A stretch of DNA of 64,000 nucleotides from Tyto alba (taxonomy: Eukaryota; Chordata; Aves; Strigiformes; Tytonidae), in contig NW_024881296.1 of assembly GCF_018691265.1 (NCBI RefSeq), positions 12,369,427 to 12,433,426 of the forward strand, written 5' to 3'. The translations under genes were made by a program, and so were the position numbers. Numbering within the stretch: the first letter of the stretch is position 1; the number at the start of each line of letters is the position of its first letter. The notes under the pieces were generated by a model, which saw only the letters and a program-made list of their open reading frames with translations, was not told the origin of the DNA and ran no database searches. Of this stretch, positions 50,501 to 61,929 are shown in pieces.

Positions 50501-51614
50501 TACCTTCATGTTACCAATAACATCATTAATCTACCACAACACTCCATAAGGGGATGGCTTTACTGTCCATTTAGTGTCCATCTCACAGAGATTGTACAGT
50601 GTTTTTCACCATCCTTGACCCTCATATTGTTGGCATGTACCTCATACAGATGTACAGAGGTACCTCTGGAGATGCCAGGAAGGGGTCTCAAAATTCCCAT
50701 CTTCCAGGTCTTTGTCAGAGGGGCTCACAATTAACACGATTATATTCAGCAAACTCTGTATCTTCTGTGTACCTTTAGTACTTCCTTTGAGCTCTCTTTG
50801 CCTATCTCGATTCCTGGAATGTGCCAGACACATGCTGTTAGGGAACCAACAGTGCCAAACTGCTGCCTCCTCTTTCCCTACCTGTCCTACACTGATGCAT
50901 CCAAAGGACATCATTATTTCCTGCACTGAAAGTTCAGGGTGCAAGCTGTGCTTTCTTCAGCAGTACTTGGATGGGTCAAAAGTTCACTTGCAAGAGCACA
51001 GTCTGACTGCCATCTTTGTCCTCTTGGAGAGAATGCCTCATTCTGCAGGGGTTCTGGTGGGGTCAACAGCATATTTTGGATGCCTGCTAATTACAAAAAT
51101 CTGTAGATCTGCCACGCACTGCTACATTCACAGATTAGAAATGGTTTCCATTTTTGCAGATCACTCCTTCAATTACTTATTAATCGTGGCTCCATGTTCC
51201 ACTTTCTTGCATGGTCTGTGTTTGCCAATCTAGTGCATGGGTCAAAAGAAGTTAATTCCTTTTAAGCAGATTTTGTTAAGACAGATTCTTCATATTTATT
51301 CCCCTTATCAACATCTTCAAGACCCTAAAAAGAAGTTGGGCCTGAGAAAGAAAACAGGTAACCTGGGCTTGCTCATGCAACAGATGTGATGTCAAAGTGC
51401 ACCAGCAAACAAGTCTCATTAAGATGCCACATCCTGGCATGAACCACTTGGCAGGTATTGTGAATAAGAAAATGCAGACCCTGTTTAAAAGTAAGGAACA
51501 TCTTACCTGCCTGAAGAAGGCATGCAGAAGAATTTCAGGATTAGTCCTGTGCTCCATGAAAAATAAAAAAATCTTTGTGGTTGAGATGTATGCAAGCTAT
51601 CCTCATTTATCCTT
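41600..51614. other. Downstream intergenic DNA
   Basis: Ten kb without a credible coding exon. The longer open frames here start at non-ATG or weak-context sites and have no recognisable domains. It contains the ancient palindromic repeat at 46126-46200. No intact LTR was found before the one starting at about 51615. Confidence 0.55.
46126..46200. repeat. Ancient palindromic repeat with 14-bp perfect hairpin
   Basis: CAGACAGAACTCCC (46150-46163) and GGGAGTTCTGTCTG (46176-46189) are perfect inverted repeats around a 12-nt loop ATTGACTTCAAA. The left flank contains GGCCCAAATCCTG. This layout matches a palindromic repeat that I recall as common in sauropsid genomes. The hairpin is directly visible; family membership is from memory. 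Confidence 0.7.
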
Positions 51615-52669
51615 GGAGGGCAACTGAGCACCATGCAGCTGCTCACTGCTCCCTTCCCTCCCAGCGATGAGATGGGAAAAATAAGCCAGGCTTTCGGATT
51701 CGAGATAGGACTGGGAGGGGCAGATCACCCATTATGGTCATGGGCAAAAGGCAGACTCGTTAGGGGAAGAAAAAAAAGAACATACATTTATTACAGACAC
51801 TAACAACACATAACAGAGTAGGACAGTGAGAAGCATTGCCACATCTTGAGAACACCTTCCCCCCACCCCTCCCTTCTTCCCGGGCTCAGCTCTGCTCCCG
51901 ATATCTCTACCTCCTCCCCCAGTGGCGCACGGGCAGGGAATGGGGGGTGCAGTCAGTGCTGCCGCTTCTGCCATCTTCGGTGGGGGAGAGCTTCTTGAAC
52001 TTCTTCCCCTGCTCCATTGTGGTCCCCCTCTCACAGGAGACAGTCCTCCACAAACCCTCTCCGACATTAATCCCTCCCACGGGCCACAGCGTTCCCCACA
52101 CTGCTCCGTCATGGGTCACTAACTTCCTCCGACTGGATTCCCTCCCACGGCTGCAGCCCTTCCCGAGCTGCTCTGGCGTGGGACACCCCCGCATGCTGCA
52201 ATCCTCCCAGCACTGAATTACAGCAGCGGGGGCTGCCTTTTCCCACAAGACCCCGGCTTTCTTGGGGCACAGAACCTTGATCATCTGAGCAGGAGCCACA
52301 GGCCATAAATCAATGTCTGCTCCACCGTAGATCTTCATGGGTGGCAGGGGGGGCCGCCCTGCCGTCTCACCACAGGATACAGGGGGGCCTCTGCTCCGGC
52401 ACACCTCCCCCCTCCTTTCTTCCTCCATTCCTCCACTGACCTTGGTGTTCATGCAGCTGCAGCGACTCCTCCTCACAAGTCCCACTGCTCGTCACCACAT
52501 CCCTTCTTAAATACAGTCTCGCAGAGGCGCAGCTGATGGGCTCAGTTTTGGTGCAGAGGTGGAGCTGACTTGGAGCTGGGGGAGCTTCGAGAAGCTTCTC
52601 ACAGGGGGCCGCCCCGATAGTCCCCTCCCCTGCTACCAAAAAACCCCACCACTCACTCAGCCCAGGACA
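51615..52669 (-). mobile_element. Solo LTR, ERV (copy 2, slightly truncated)
   Basis: About 1,055 bp on the minus strand, starting TGTCCTGGG (right end 52669). TATTTAAG is at 52513-52506 and AATAAA at 51792-51787 (minus). It aligns along nearly its whole length with 59569-60638 and shares the internal duplication. The last 20-odd bp (the CAAACC..ACA end) are missing on the left, and no target duplication is recognisable. Confidence 0.85.
51907..52452 (-). other. Open reading frame inside LTR copy 2 (181 codons)
   Basis: ATG on the minus strand at 52452 opens a 181-codon frame lying between the LTR's TATA and polyadenylation signals. Copy 1 (15319-15765) keeps the same frame in related sequence but without this ATG and with a different C-terminus. 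Copy 3 is frameshifted by a one-base loss in a G run near 59830. The predicted product is Arg/Gly/Cys-rich with no domain I know. Probably chance openness of GC-rich DNA. Confidence 0.25.
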
Positions 52670-52674
52670 GTAAT

Positions 52675-54931
52675 CCATTAAAAAACACCTCCTTCTCCTG
52701 TTTGCTCAAAGGAATGTGAATTGGCCGTTATTCAAGGCTGGTTTATAGAACCTTACCGATAATGCTTATGGGACGTGTGAAATAACTATCTATAGGTAAG
52801 TATCTATAATGACTTCTTGTTTCACTTTTTAAAGTTTTAGTATCTCCTTAGAAAGTCTGAATACAACTCTAATGCCTAATTAACCCCGTTTGGTTTCATT
52901 AGTATGCTATAAACAAAAAGAACAACAGGTGTTTGGGTAGGTAGGTAGCCTTTACAGTAAACAGCTCATTTTAGGAGGAGACTTAAGTGGTTTTCTTTCA
53001 GCACAGAAAATGGTAAACACAGAGTCACACAAAGAAACATACCCACCCACCCTCTGCCAGACTCCTGAATGTTGTCAGGACTGTCCCCTGAAGAAGCCTA
53101 CAAGCTTGTAGCTTTCATTTTGCTGTTATTTGCGTGGCAATTTAGTAAGCCTGAAGTTACCATATGGCCCTAGATGCTCATTCTTTTCCAGATTGACTTG
53201 AATTATATGTAGCAATTTTTTCTTCCTAGTTTGTCAGAGACTGATTCAACAAAGCCTCTTCAACTCACATGGACCCCCCACTGATTAGTTAGCATCTGAG
53301 CAGCTTCCTGAAACACTTCCTTAAAAGGTTACAACCTTTCTTTTGGAGTCTAAGAAAATTTGGTTCAGTCAAGCGTGTGAAAGAATGTGAACAACTGGAC
53401 AAATCTGACACACACAGAAGGAAAAGGTAAGTCAGTCATCTGTATTTGTCAGCCAAAGATGTTTGCTTTCCAGGTAATTCTGAGGATGACCTTCATGTGA
53501 CATCAACCTTTGGGAACAGGGTGGCTGGCTAACAGGATAGGCTGTGTCTCCATACAGGTTTTCTGAATGGAACTTCACAGCTGTGTGGCATGTAATAGGA
53601 CTTTAGAAATTTTGGCAATACTATTTCCAGTTCCTCTTGAGATTTTTCCATACTTTTTAGCAATGAAAATGTTTTCTCTGTGATAAAAACATGAGCTTGA
53701 AGTCCAAACAAGATGAAGATTCTCTGAATGATACAACCTTACATACATTCCTTTCTAGAGGGTGATCCTTACATCAGCTGTCATTGCTACCCCAAGGCAG
53801 AGTGCAGCTTTTCCTAAAAAAAACCAACCACATCAGAATCACTACAGTCTTCCTTTTCTGTTTTAAGAAGGCCTTGCATGCTACAGAAACACTCCGTTTC
53901 TCTCAAGATCTTTTACTCACTGGTACTGGTGTGTTTATTTGAATGTAAACCACCTTAAAAAAACACGCCTCCCAGGCTTGCTCTATCTCCTTCACCTAGC
54001 AAAGATGCCATCCTCATATATCCTCATACAGACTAAAGTGTAAATAACATGGGAGCAAACACCAGCCTCCCACACCAACAGGAACACAGATCAGTAAAAA
54101 ATCACACCACCCCCAGCCTTTTGGATCCAAAAAACACCCTGCCCTCAGGCTGCCTCTCCAGCCCCACTCTGTTCCTGTTAGTGAATAACGAAGCCCCGGC
54201 TGCTCCCCGCAGTGCGGGATGGCGTCCCGTAGACATTGGCAAACACAGAGGTTTGCCAGCTCCAGGGCACAGATTCCAGCTCTTTTGGACCAAAGGCCTG
54301 TTTCAGTTTGCAGTCGCATTAGAGCAGTAACTGTGTGAACATACTGGCACTCAAGGCTTCTCAGTCAATGTTAAAATTATTCACAAGTGCCCTCACCTGT
54401 CAATGCTCATCCCAGGATATTGGTCTGTACTTCCAGACGGGACCAGGCTCAGGTGTCACTGCAGCACACCGCATTTTCATACCAAATACCTGACTGCTGT
54501 CCAAAACTCCTTGGTCACAGAATGCAGTGTGACTCTCCTATAGCATCAGCCACTTTCCAGACTCTCACTCTGCCTGCGCTAGGAGAGTTAGACCAAATTA
54601 ATTACCGTAAATTGATGTCGTTGCATTATTTCAGATCAGACATCGTGCAGTGAATACAGTGGTGAGGCTAGCACTGGTTAAAATGCTCAATAGGGGCTAA
54701 TTGCATGGGTAAACATATCTTTAATACGGACGAGGGTAAACAAATTAAGATGTAGGGAGTTCCAAATACTCTGAAGCACTGTCTATGCATAAACATCCTG
54801 ATGGGTCTGAAGAGAGGGAAGCCTCTGGGGAAGAGGCAGTGAGGAGCAGTGGGGCAGATGAAGAGTGCTAACCTCCTCCTCCACCAGCACAGGTTGTTTG
54901 CAAAATATTCATCTTTCTACAGTGCAGTTAT
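52675..54931. other. Intergenic DNA, no feature seen
   Basis: No gene, LTR or array recognised between the two solo LTRs. Confidence 0.55.
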
Positions 54932-54936
54932 GGCTG

Positions 54937-55548
54937 TGTGCTGAACGTGGCTGGGATAGAGTTAATATTCTTCACAGTAGCTGGTATGGGGCTGTGGTTT
55001 GGATTTGTACTGGAAACAGTGTTGATAATACAGGGATGTTTTTGCTATCGCTGAGCAGGGCTTGCACTGAGCCAAGGCCTCTTCTGCTCCTCACACTGCC
55101 CCGCCAGCGAGTGGGCCGGGGGTGCACAGGAGGTTGGGAGGGGGCACAGCCAGGACAGCTGACCCCAACTGACCCCAGGGATATCCCATATTGTATGGCA
55201 TCATGCTCAGCAATAAAACTAGGGGGAATGTTGGGGGGGGGTGGGGGCTGCTGCTTGGGGACTGGCTGGGCATTGGCTCGTTGGTGGTGAGCAATTGTTT
55301 TAATTTGCATCGTTTGTCTTTCCCAGGTTTTATTTATCTCTGTTATTTTCATTTTATTACAATTTCTATTTTTATTATTACTATAATTATAATTATTATT
55401 TTATTTAAATTATTAAGCTGTTCTTATCTCAACCCATGAGTTTTCTCACTTTTACCCTTCCAGTTCTCTTCCCCCATTCCTCTGGGGTCTGGGGAGGTGA
55501 GCGAGCGGCTGTGAGTGCTTAGTTACTGGCTGGGGTTAAACCATGACA
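54937..55548 (+). mobile_element. ERVL-type solo LTR
   Basis: 612 bp from TGTGCTGAACGTGG to CCATGACA, flanked by a perfect 5-bp duplication GGCTG (54932-54936 and 55549-55553). AATAAA is at 55212-55217 and an ATT-rich stretch at about 55350-55415. It is related to the ERVL 3' LTR at 32579-33187 (shared GCTGTGGTTTGGATT, GTTGATAAT and the AT-rich block). Recombination has removed the interior. Confidence 0.9.
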
Positions 55549-55553
55549 GGCTG

Positions 55554-58500
55554 TTACATCAAATTGGCTTTGCCAAATGGATGCAGCTTTATGTCTGAAC
55601 ATTGCTACCAGCTTAAAGCTGGCTCTCTCCAGTCCAACTTGCACCTGCTCATGTGGGTACAAGGTAAGTGGGTGTAACCAGTAAAAGGAGCTTTAAATCC
55701 AAACAAATAACCACCCAAGAAGGTCAGGCTGGTTTCATAAAGGCAGTTTAAACTTCCATTTGTGTTAAATCGGTAAAACTTTCACAAGCAGACGAGTCCT
55801 CTCTAAAGAATAGAAGAATCCAGTTCTGCTGAGCTTGGTAACATGGGGTAATGCGTTCTATTCTGCCAAAGCTTTCCAGCAGCAGGAAGAAATGCCCATC
55901 AGTTGCTGCCAGCCCACCTTGTAAACTCTGCTTCTGCTGCTAGCTGCCAAGGTATGGGATTGTTTTCACTCTGTCATGATGTTTGACAGAATAGTTGTGG
56001 TTCAGAAAAGAGCCACATCATTAAGGCAGCGGGTGGGGACATGCTGCTGAGCACAGCTGCCCCTTGCTTGTGTTGCTGCCAGGGACAGAGCATAGCTTGG
56101 GGGGACAGACGGAGACTTTCCTAAAGCTGTGAGTGTGCCTGCCCTGAAACCACGCAGCAGTACTTTCCCCAAGCCTGCCTGGGCACACAGGCAGGCTGTT
56201 GGAGTCATCTCCCCCACGCTGATTTCTGTGCTCAGTAACAAGACCGCTCACTTGTTTGAACCCAAAAGGAGTTCTCATGCACAGCAAACCAAACAACCTC
56301 ACGGTGTCCTCTGAGGAACAGGTCTGCCTTACTCGTCCCCTGCTCCGAGCACTCCAGAGCTGTGCTGCCAAGTCTGGACGTCCCTTGATGGGCAGACACA
56401 AAAACTGCAGTCAGCTGGGTCCAGTCATGAAACCTCCTGGACTCCCCTGATGGATTATTCGTGTAGTCAGAGCAAAAGAGCATGAATAAGCTAGAGGAAA
56501 ACTCACTGTGGTAGACAGGGAAGGGCAAAGAGATCAGCTCTGTACCTTTCTTGGCCACTGACCCGCGTCCACAGGAGATGCCAGGTTTAGCCATGGCTCT
56601 GCCTCCCCAGCTGCCAGCGAGCTGAGGAAGAGAGGGATACAGGGACCAAACTGTGTCTTTCAAGGCAATGACAAACCAGAGGCAGGGAACAAAGAGGTGC
56701 GAGGGAAACGGCAGGCAGATAAGCCAGCCATCAGCCCTCTGCAGTTGCTTCAAAAAAAATATAATTAGCATGGAATGATGTACAGCAAAGAGAAAAACGG
56801 AACATTAGAATCTTTGGAAATCTGCATGCTGTAAGGCTCACTTTTAACCCTAAACTTGGTGATAAATGTATGAAATGTTTGAAAAGGAGTTGAAAAAGAG
56901 TTTCAGATGAAACAGATGCTCACAGATCTGGAGTGCCTACTGTTACAAAAATCTCAGGAACATGCTGGGGTGAGACCTCTGGCATAGCTTATCATGAATG
57001 TAATTCTGCTGTTTGAGCACTGAGTTGAATTAGTTTACCTCAGGTGAGCTGAGGAGCAGAAAAGAAATGCCTGCTGCCTTTTATATAGAGTTTCATTTAA
57101 CGCATTTACACATTCAAGACTATGATATACGAGTGTCTGCGATGCCAGCTCTGTTGTTGATCTGTACTGCTATAAATTACTCCTGAAACAAGAAAGATGC
57201 AGCATAAAAATGCGATGCTATAAATGCTTCACTGTTTGTTTCTCAGGGCTGCCTGTTCACTTCCCTCTGTTATCTCCGCTTACCCCCTTCCACGCCATCT
57301 GCACTGCTTGCCTGTGTCCCTGGCTCCTAGGGCGAAGCAGGCACGCGCGCTGGCTTTGAGCTCGCTACCCTCCAGCAGCCACTTTGCCCGTGTTCTAACT
57401 TTGGCACACACTGCCCTATATTCCTCCTGTTAATGCCGTTGTTTCTTAATACCATTAATAACCACCTTCTCCCATCTTCAACCCAGAGATTACTGGGAAT
57501 AATGATTTTGGAAGACAGGTTTTCCCTCGGCCCCTGAGATAGTTAGGAGAGCCTTTGAAGAATGTTTACAAGGAGCCCTTTGCCCTCTGCTGTCTCCAGC
57601 CGGTGTCCCCGTGCTCGGGGAGGATGGCTAGCAGCGTGCCAGAGCCAGGTCCTCGCAGCCCAGGCTGACCACCAGCCCCCTCAGCGTGGCTCTGCCACTC
57701 ACTGGGGGCTCCCGTCACAACCCCACAGGTGCCGGGTGCTGATGCAGCACAACCCTGGACGTGGCCCCACCAAGCTGGGCCCAGCAAGCAGTCGATGGCT
57801 CTTCCACGTGCCCGCAGGGGCAAGCAGAGTTTCTAGACAAGAAGCAGCTCGCATCTTTCTCCTTTGGAGACTGCGACTGCCTGTCGTTGCTCCAGTGTTT
57901 TCTTACTCTGCCGCTGTTCTGCGTAAAATCTGTATTGCTAGGGCTTGGCGCTATGGAATTCACAGGTGCTCCCCCTTTGTTCCATTTTTTCAGGCTTGTC
58001 TTTAGTTCTGGAGTTGCAGTGAAAGCTTATTGTGCCTGAGTAACGGAAAATGGGATTCTGTCAAATTTCAGTATTTGAATTTACGAACTTAACTGAAATT
58101 GGCTGCAGACTTGTCGTTGCAAGGCGCCCCACTCCATAAAATGACATAAAACTCCAATCAACCCTGCTCTGTGAGTATATGTATGTGCATGACACTGCAT
58201 CATTTATTACTTATGAAACACATATCAATATTGTATTAATAAGTACGCATTGATTTTTACTGAGAACATAAAGATATATGAAAGTAGGCAGTGCTGTGAG
58301 GCAGAAACTATGAAAGCAGTTTCTAGAAAATCTATGAAATGTTTTACATTTGAGATATAGAAAAACTTTCCATTCACAATGAATCCAAATAGACAGCCCT
58401 TCATTCATGGAAGATAGGTTGCCTTTGGTTTCAGGTAGGGGTGAGATTTAAAGGCAACTGGTTTGCAACAGAATGAGACTCTGTCCAAATTTCAACACAA

Positions 58501-59563
58501 ATGGCTTCCTTTTATATTACAGAGCGATTCAAGGAGGCTCTCAGTGGGGCAAGGGAAGACACCTGCGCGAGGGCCCTGAGGCAAAAGGGCTACGCTAAGC
58601 AAACAGGGAGACGTACCCCTGTCAGGCTGACAGTAAAGCTCTGCTGTTACTTGGAGGAGGAAAAGGTATATTTAAAGTGCAGATCTGCTGGTAACAGCAA
58701 GAAGTAGAAGCTGTAATAACGACCTCTTAAAGTGTTCCATGTCACCCAGAACTAGGGTTTGTAGCCATGCGTGAGAGGTACGCAATTTCCAGTGTCAGGC
58801 TTTATGCTGGCACACAAGGTAAATCTTGGGACTGATTTTGAAAGTGTGCTACATACAGCAAAAACCTCAGCAGCCAGCTCACACAAAGTAAATGCCCGGT
58901 CTTAATTCTCCACGGTATCATATTCAACAATTGTCAAGATCAAGTAGAAAAACACTCCAGAAGCATAGTATGTCCCAGATACTATGGAAGGAGCATTACA
59001 TACAACATCAGAAGTAGAAATGAGGTCTTTACAGCTGATTTCCTCCCGTACTGCATGAGTTCCTAAATCCTGCAGAGTACTCAGGCTGCGAGTATGTGTG
59101 TTTCTGCTGATGTGTGTGCTGTACTAAAGGGTAAGAGACTTAATGTGCTAGAGCATTTTGCTGAAATGATCCTATACTTTGGCGAGGGGATGAGAACAAG
59201 AAGTGGAATCAGTTTAGAAAAGAAATATATCAAACTGGGAAAGTTCTGGCGATTTTATTTGTAGTTCTTAATAATTAGCTATTTCTACCTTTACAATTAA
59301 TTCTTTGTCACTATTGCTACAAATGCCTTCAATTTCCTCCCTGTCCCCCAACGGAATCCAGCTCATTAATATGCAGCTTTAAGCAAGTATCGGAGCTGTC
59401 ATGCATTTCAAATCCCCCCAAGGAAGCTTTTTAAAATTGTAAGACCCGATACTGAGACTTACTAGCAACAAACTTGGAAACAAAGCTTCTGTGCAGGCAG
59501 TGATGACTCTTCAAGTTACAGTTGCTGTCACCTTTTTTATCCTGAGATCTATTATAAATATGA
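55554..59563. other. Intergenic DNA, no feature seen
   Basis: A mildly GC-richer part at about 57240-57960 contains open frames without recognisable domains. A 68-codon ATG frame at 58501-58707 follows a TTACAG acceptor-like site but matches nothing I know. No repeat family was identified. Confidence 0.5.
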
Positions 59564-59568
59564 ATACC

Positions 59569-60638
59569 TGTCCTGGGTTGAGTGAGTGGTGGAGTTTTTT
59601 GGTGGCAGGGGAGGGGACTATCGGGGCGGCCCCCTGTGAGAAGCTTCTCGAAGCTCCCCCAGCTCCAAGTCAGCTCCACTTCTGTTTGGGAAATTGAGCC
59701 AATCGGCTGCGCCTCTGCGATAACGTATTTAAGAAGGGACGTGGTGACGAGCAGTGGGACTTGTGAGGAGGAGTTGCTGCAGCTGCGTGAACACCAAGGT
59801 CAGTGGAGGAACGGAGGAAGAAAGGAGGGGGAGGTGTGCCGGAGCAGAGACCCCCCTGTATCCTGTGGTGAGACGGCAGGGCGCCCCCCCCGCCACCCAT
59901 GAAGATCTACGGTGAAGCAGACATTGATTTATGGCCTGTGGCTCCTGCTCAGCTGATCAAGGTTCTGTGCCCGAAGAAGGCTGGGGTCTCATGGGAAAAG
60001 GTATCCCCGTTGCTGTAATTCAGTGCTGGGAGGATTGCAGCATGCGGGGGAGTCCCACGCCGGAGCAGCTCAGGAAGGGCTGCAGCCGTGGGAGGGAATC
60101 CAGTCGGAGGAAGTCAGTGACCCATGACGGAGCAGTGTGGGGAACGCTGCGGCCCATGGGAGGAATTCATGTTGGAGAAAGTTTGTGGAGGACTGTCTCC
60201 TGTGAGAGGGGGACCACAATGGAGCAGGAGGAACAAGTTCCGGACACTCCCCTCACCGAACATGAAGGAAGTGGCAGCGCTGACTGCACCCCCCATTCCC
60301 TGCCCCTGCGCCACTGGGGGAGGAGGTAGAGATATCGGGAGCAGAGCTGAGCCCAGGAAGAAGGGAGGGGTGGGGGGAAGGTGTTCTCAAGATGTGGCAA
60401 TGCTTCTCACTGTCCTACTCTGTTATGTGTTGTTAGTGTCTGTAAAAAATGTATGTTCTTTTTTTTCTTCCCCTAACGAGTCTGCCTCTTGCTTGTGATC
60501 ATAAAGGGGAAATTTTTCCCCATCCCAGTCCTATCTCAAACCCCAAGCCTGGCTCTCTGTCCCTTCTCATTGCTGGAGGGGAAGGGAGAGAGAGCTGCTG
60601 CATTGTGGTTGGCTGACAACCAGGCCTAAACCACAACA
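59569..60638 (+). mobile_element. Solo LTR, ERV (copy 3, intact ends)
   Basis: 1,070 bp from TGTCCTGGG to CCACAACA, flanked by a perfect 5-bp duplication ATACC (59564-59568 and 60639-60643). TATTTAAG is at 59726-59733. The polyadenylation signal found in copies 1 and 2 is changed to a run of A here (about 60442). It contains an imperfect internal duplication: GCTGCAGCC...GAAGT (60079-60114) and GCTGCGGCC...AAAGT (60146-60182), single in copy 1. The 5-bp duplication suits ERVL-like or gamma-like integrases. Confidence 0.9.
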
Positions 60639-60643
60639 ATACC

Positions 60644-61899
60644 TGAAAGGATTTCTTTGATGCAACGAACATTTCCAGCTCTCATAAACTGCTGTTTAGT
60701 GGTGGAACTGGGCTTGTCCAGCATCTCAGATTTGTGTGATGAAGCTGAACTTCTAGGTCAGATTCAATTGCACCCACACTGAGATATACTCAGAAGAAAC
60801 CCACTGAAAGCAGCTGAGTGATAGTACACCTCTGCAAACACACTGCAGTGTGATGGAGAAACCGGGGTTTTGTATACTAGCTAAAGCACAGGTCACAACA
60901 GTCCATAGAGGTGCGACATCTAGATTGAGATCAAAGTCCCTCCTCAATACTTTGAGACCAGCTTTTGCCTGAACCTCTGGTACTTAAGCCTGCATCCAAG
61001 GCTTTGGCTCCTGGCCACTTACTTAGAAATGTCTGAACAGCCCCTTTTTTTTCAGGTATGCCTGGAATTAAGAACAACAGTTAGTCTAACTTGTGAACTG
61101 CTAGAATAAGTGATTTGCGAGGACCAAGGTTAAGGCAGATTCCCATGTTATGATAGTAGCAGCAATGTGTAAACTTGAAACAGAGAGGTAGCTGTGGAGC
61201 TGCCTGTCATTGGCACGTTGGTGGTTCTGCTCACTAATCATCTTTCCTTAGTGACACACGGAGCAGGAAGGGTTGTAAGTGGAAACCTTATCAACTTCCA
61301 CACAAGGGAGCCTAAGGAGAGGGAGAAAGCCATACCTCGATCCTGCTCAGAGAAGAGGGTGTTAACGCAGAGAAAAGGTTTCTAGCAGAGCTTCTTGCTG
61401 GAGTGATACCATAGTGTCCTATACTTCGGCCAGCACAAAATAGCAAGAGCTGGAAAGATTTTAGCAGCAAAGTACCTAAAACTGGAGAGTTTGGAATATC
61501 TCAGCTTCCAAAAAAATTGTTCACAATTCAATAAAGCCTTTCTTGAATGACCCAAAATGTCAGTGTATACTGACAGTTGTCAGGAGGGAGAGCTGATCCA
61601 ACAGCAACAGAGGCATGGCCCAGGCTTGCCCAGTAAAGTCATGCAAAGCTGCAAGTTGCAAGAACTCTCCCAATGCCACTTTCTTAACAGTTCCCCAAAC
61701 CTGAGAGGTGAGAAAACGGAAATTTGCTACTGAGGCTCTTTGGGCTCAAACAACAATTTTACCATGTCCCGAGCTCCTCATTTCCTCACTGGAGGTGTTC
61801 CTCCTCACCAGTCATGACCCTGCTTCACCTCAAACCAAACCTAGCCATCAGCTAAGGACTGAAAAAGCCACGGACACCCTCCTCAAGACCCTGCCTTCT
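60644..61899. other. Intergenic DNA, no feature seen
   Basis: AT-leaning sequence leading into the CpG island. No gene or repeat recognised. Confidence 0.5.
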
Positions 61900-61929
61900 T
61901 GGTGGGATCCGATTTTTTCCGCTGGGCTA

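Noticed and set aside
50712..51233. 173-codon plus-strand frame in intergenic DNA
   Set aside because: It starts at TTG rather than ATG, has no recognisable domain and lies in ordinary AT-rich sequence.
58501..58707. 68-codon ATG frame after an acceptor-like TTACAG
   Set aside because: Not recognisable and no partner exon; could be an exon of an unknown transcript but unsupported.
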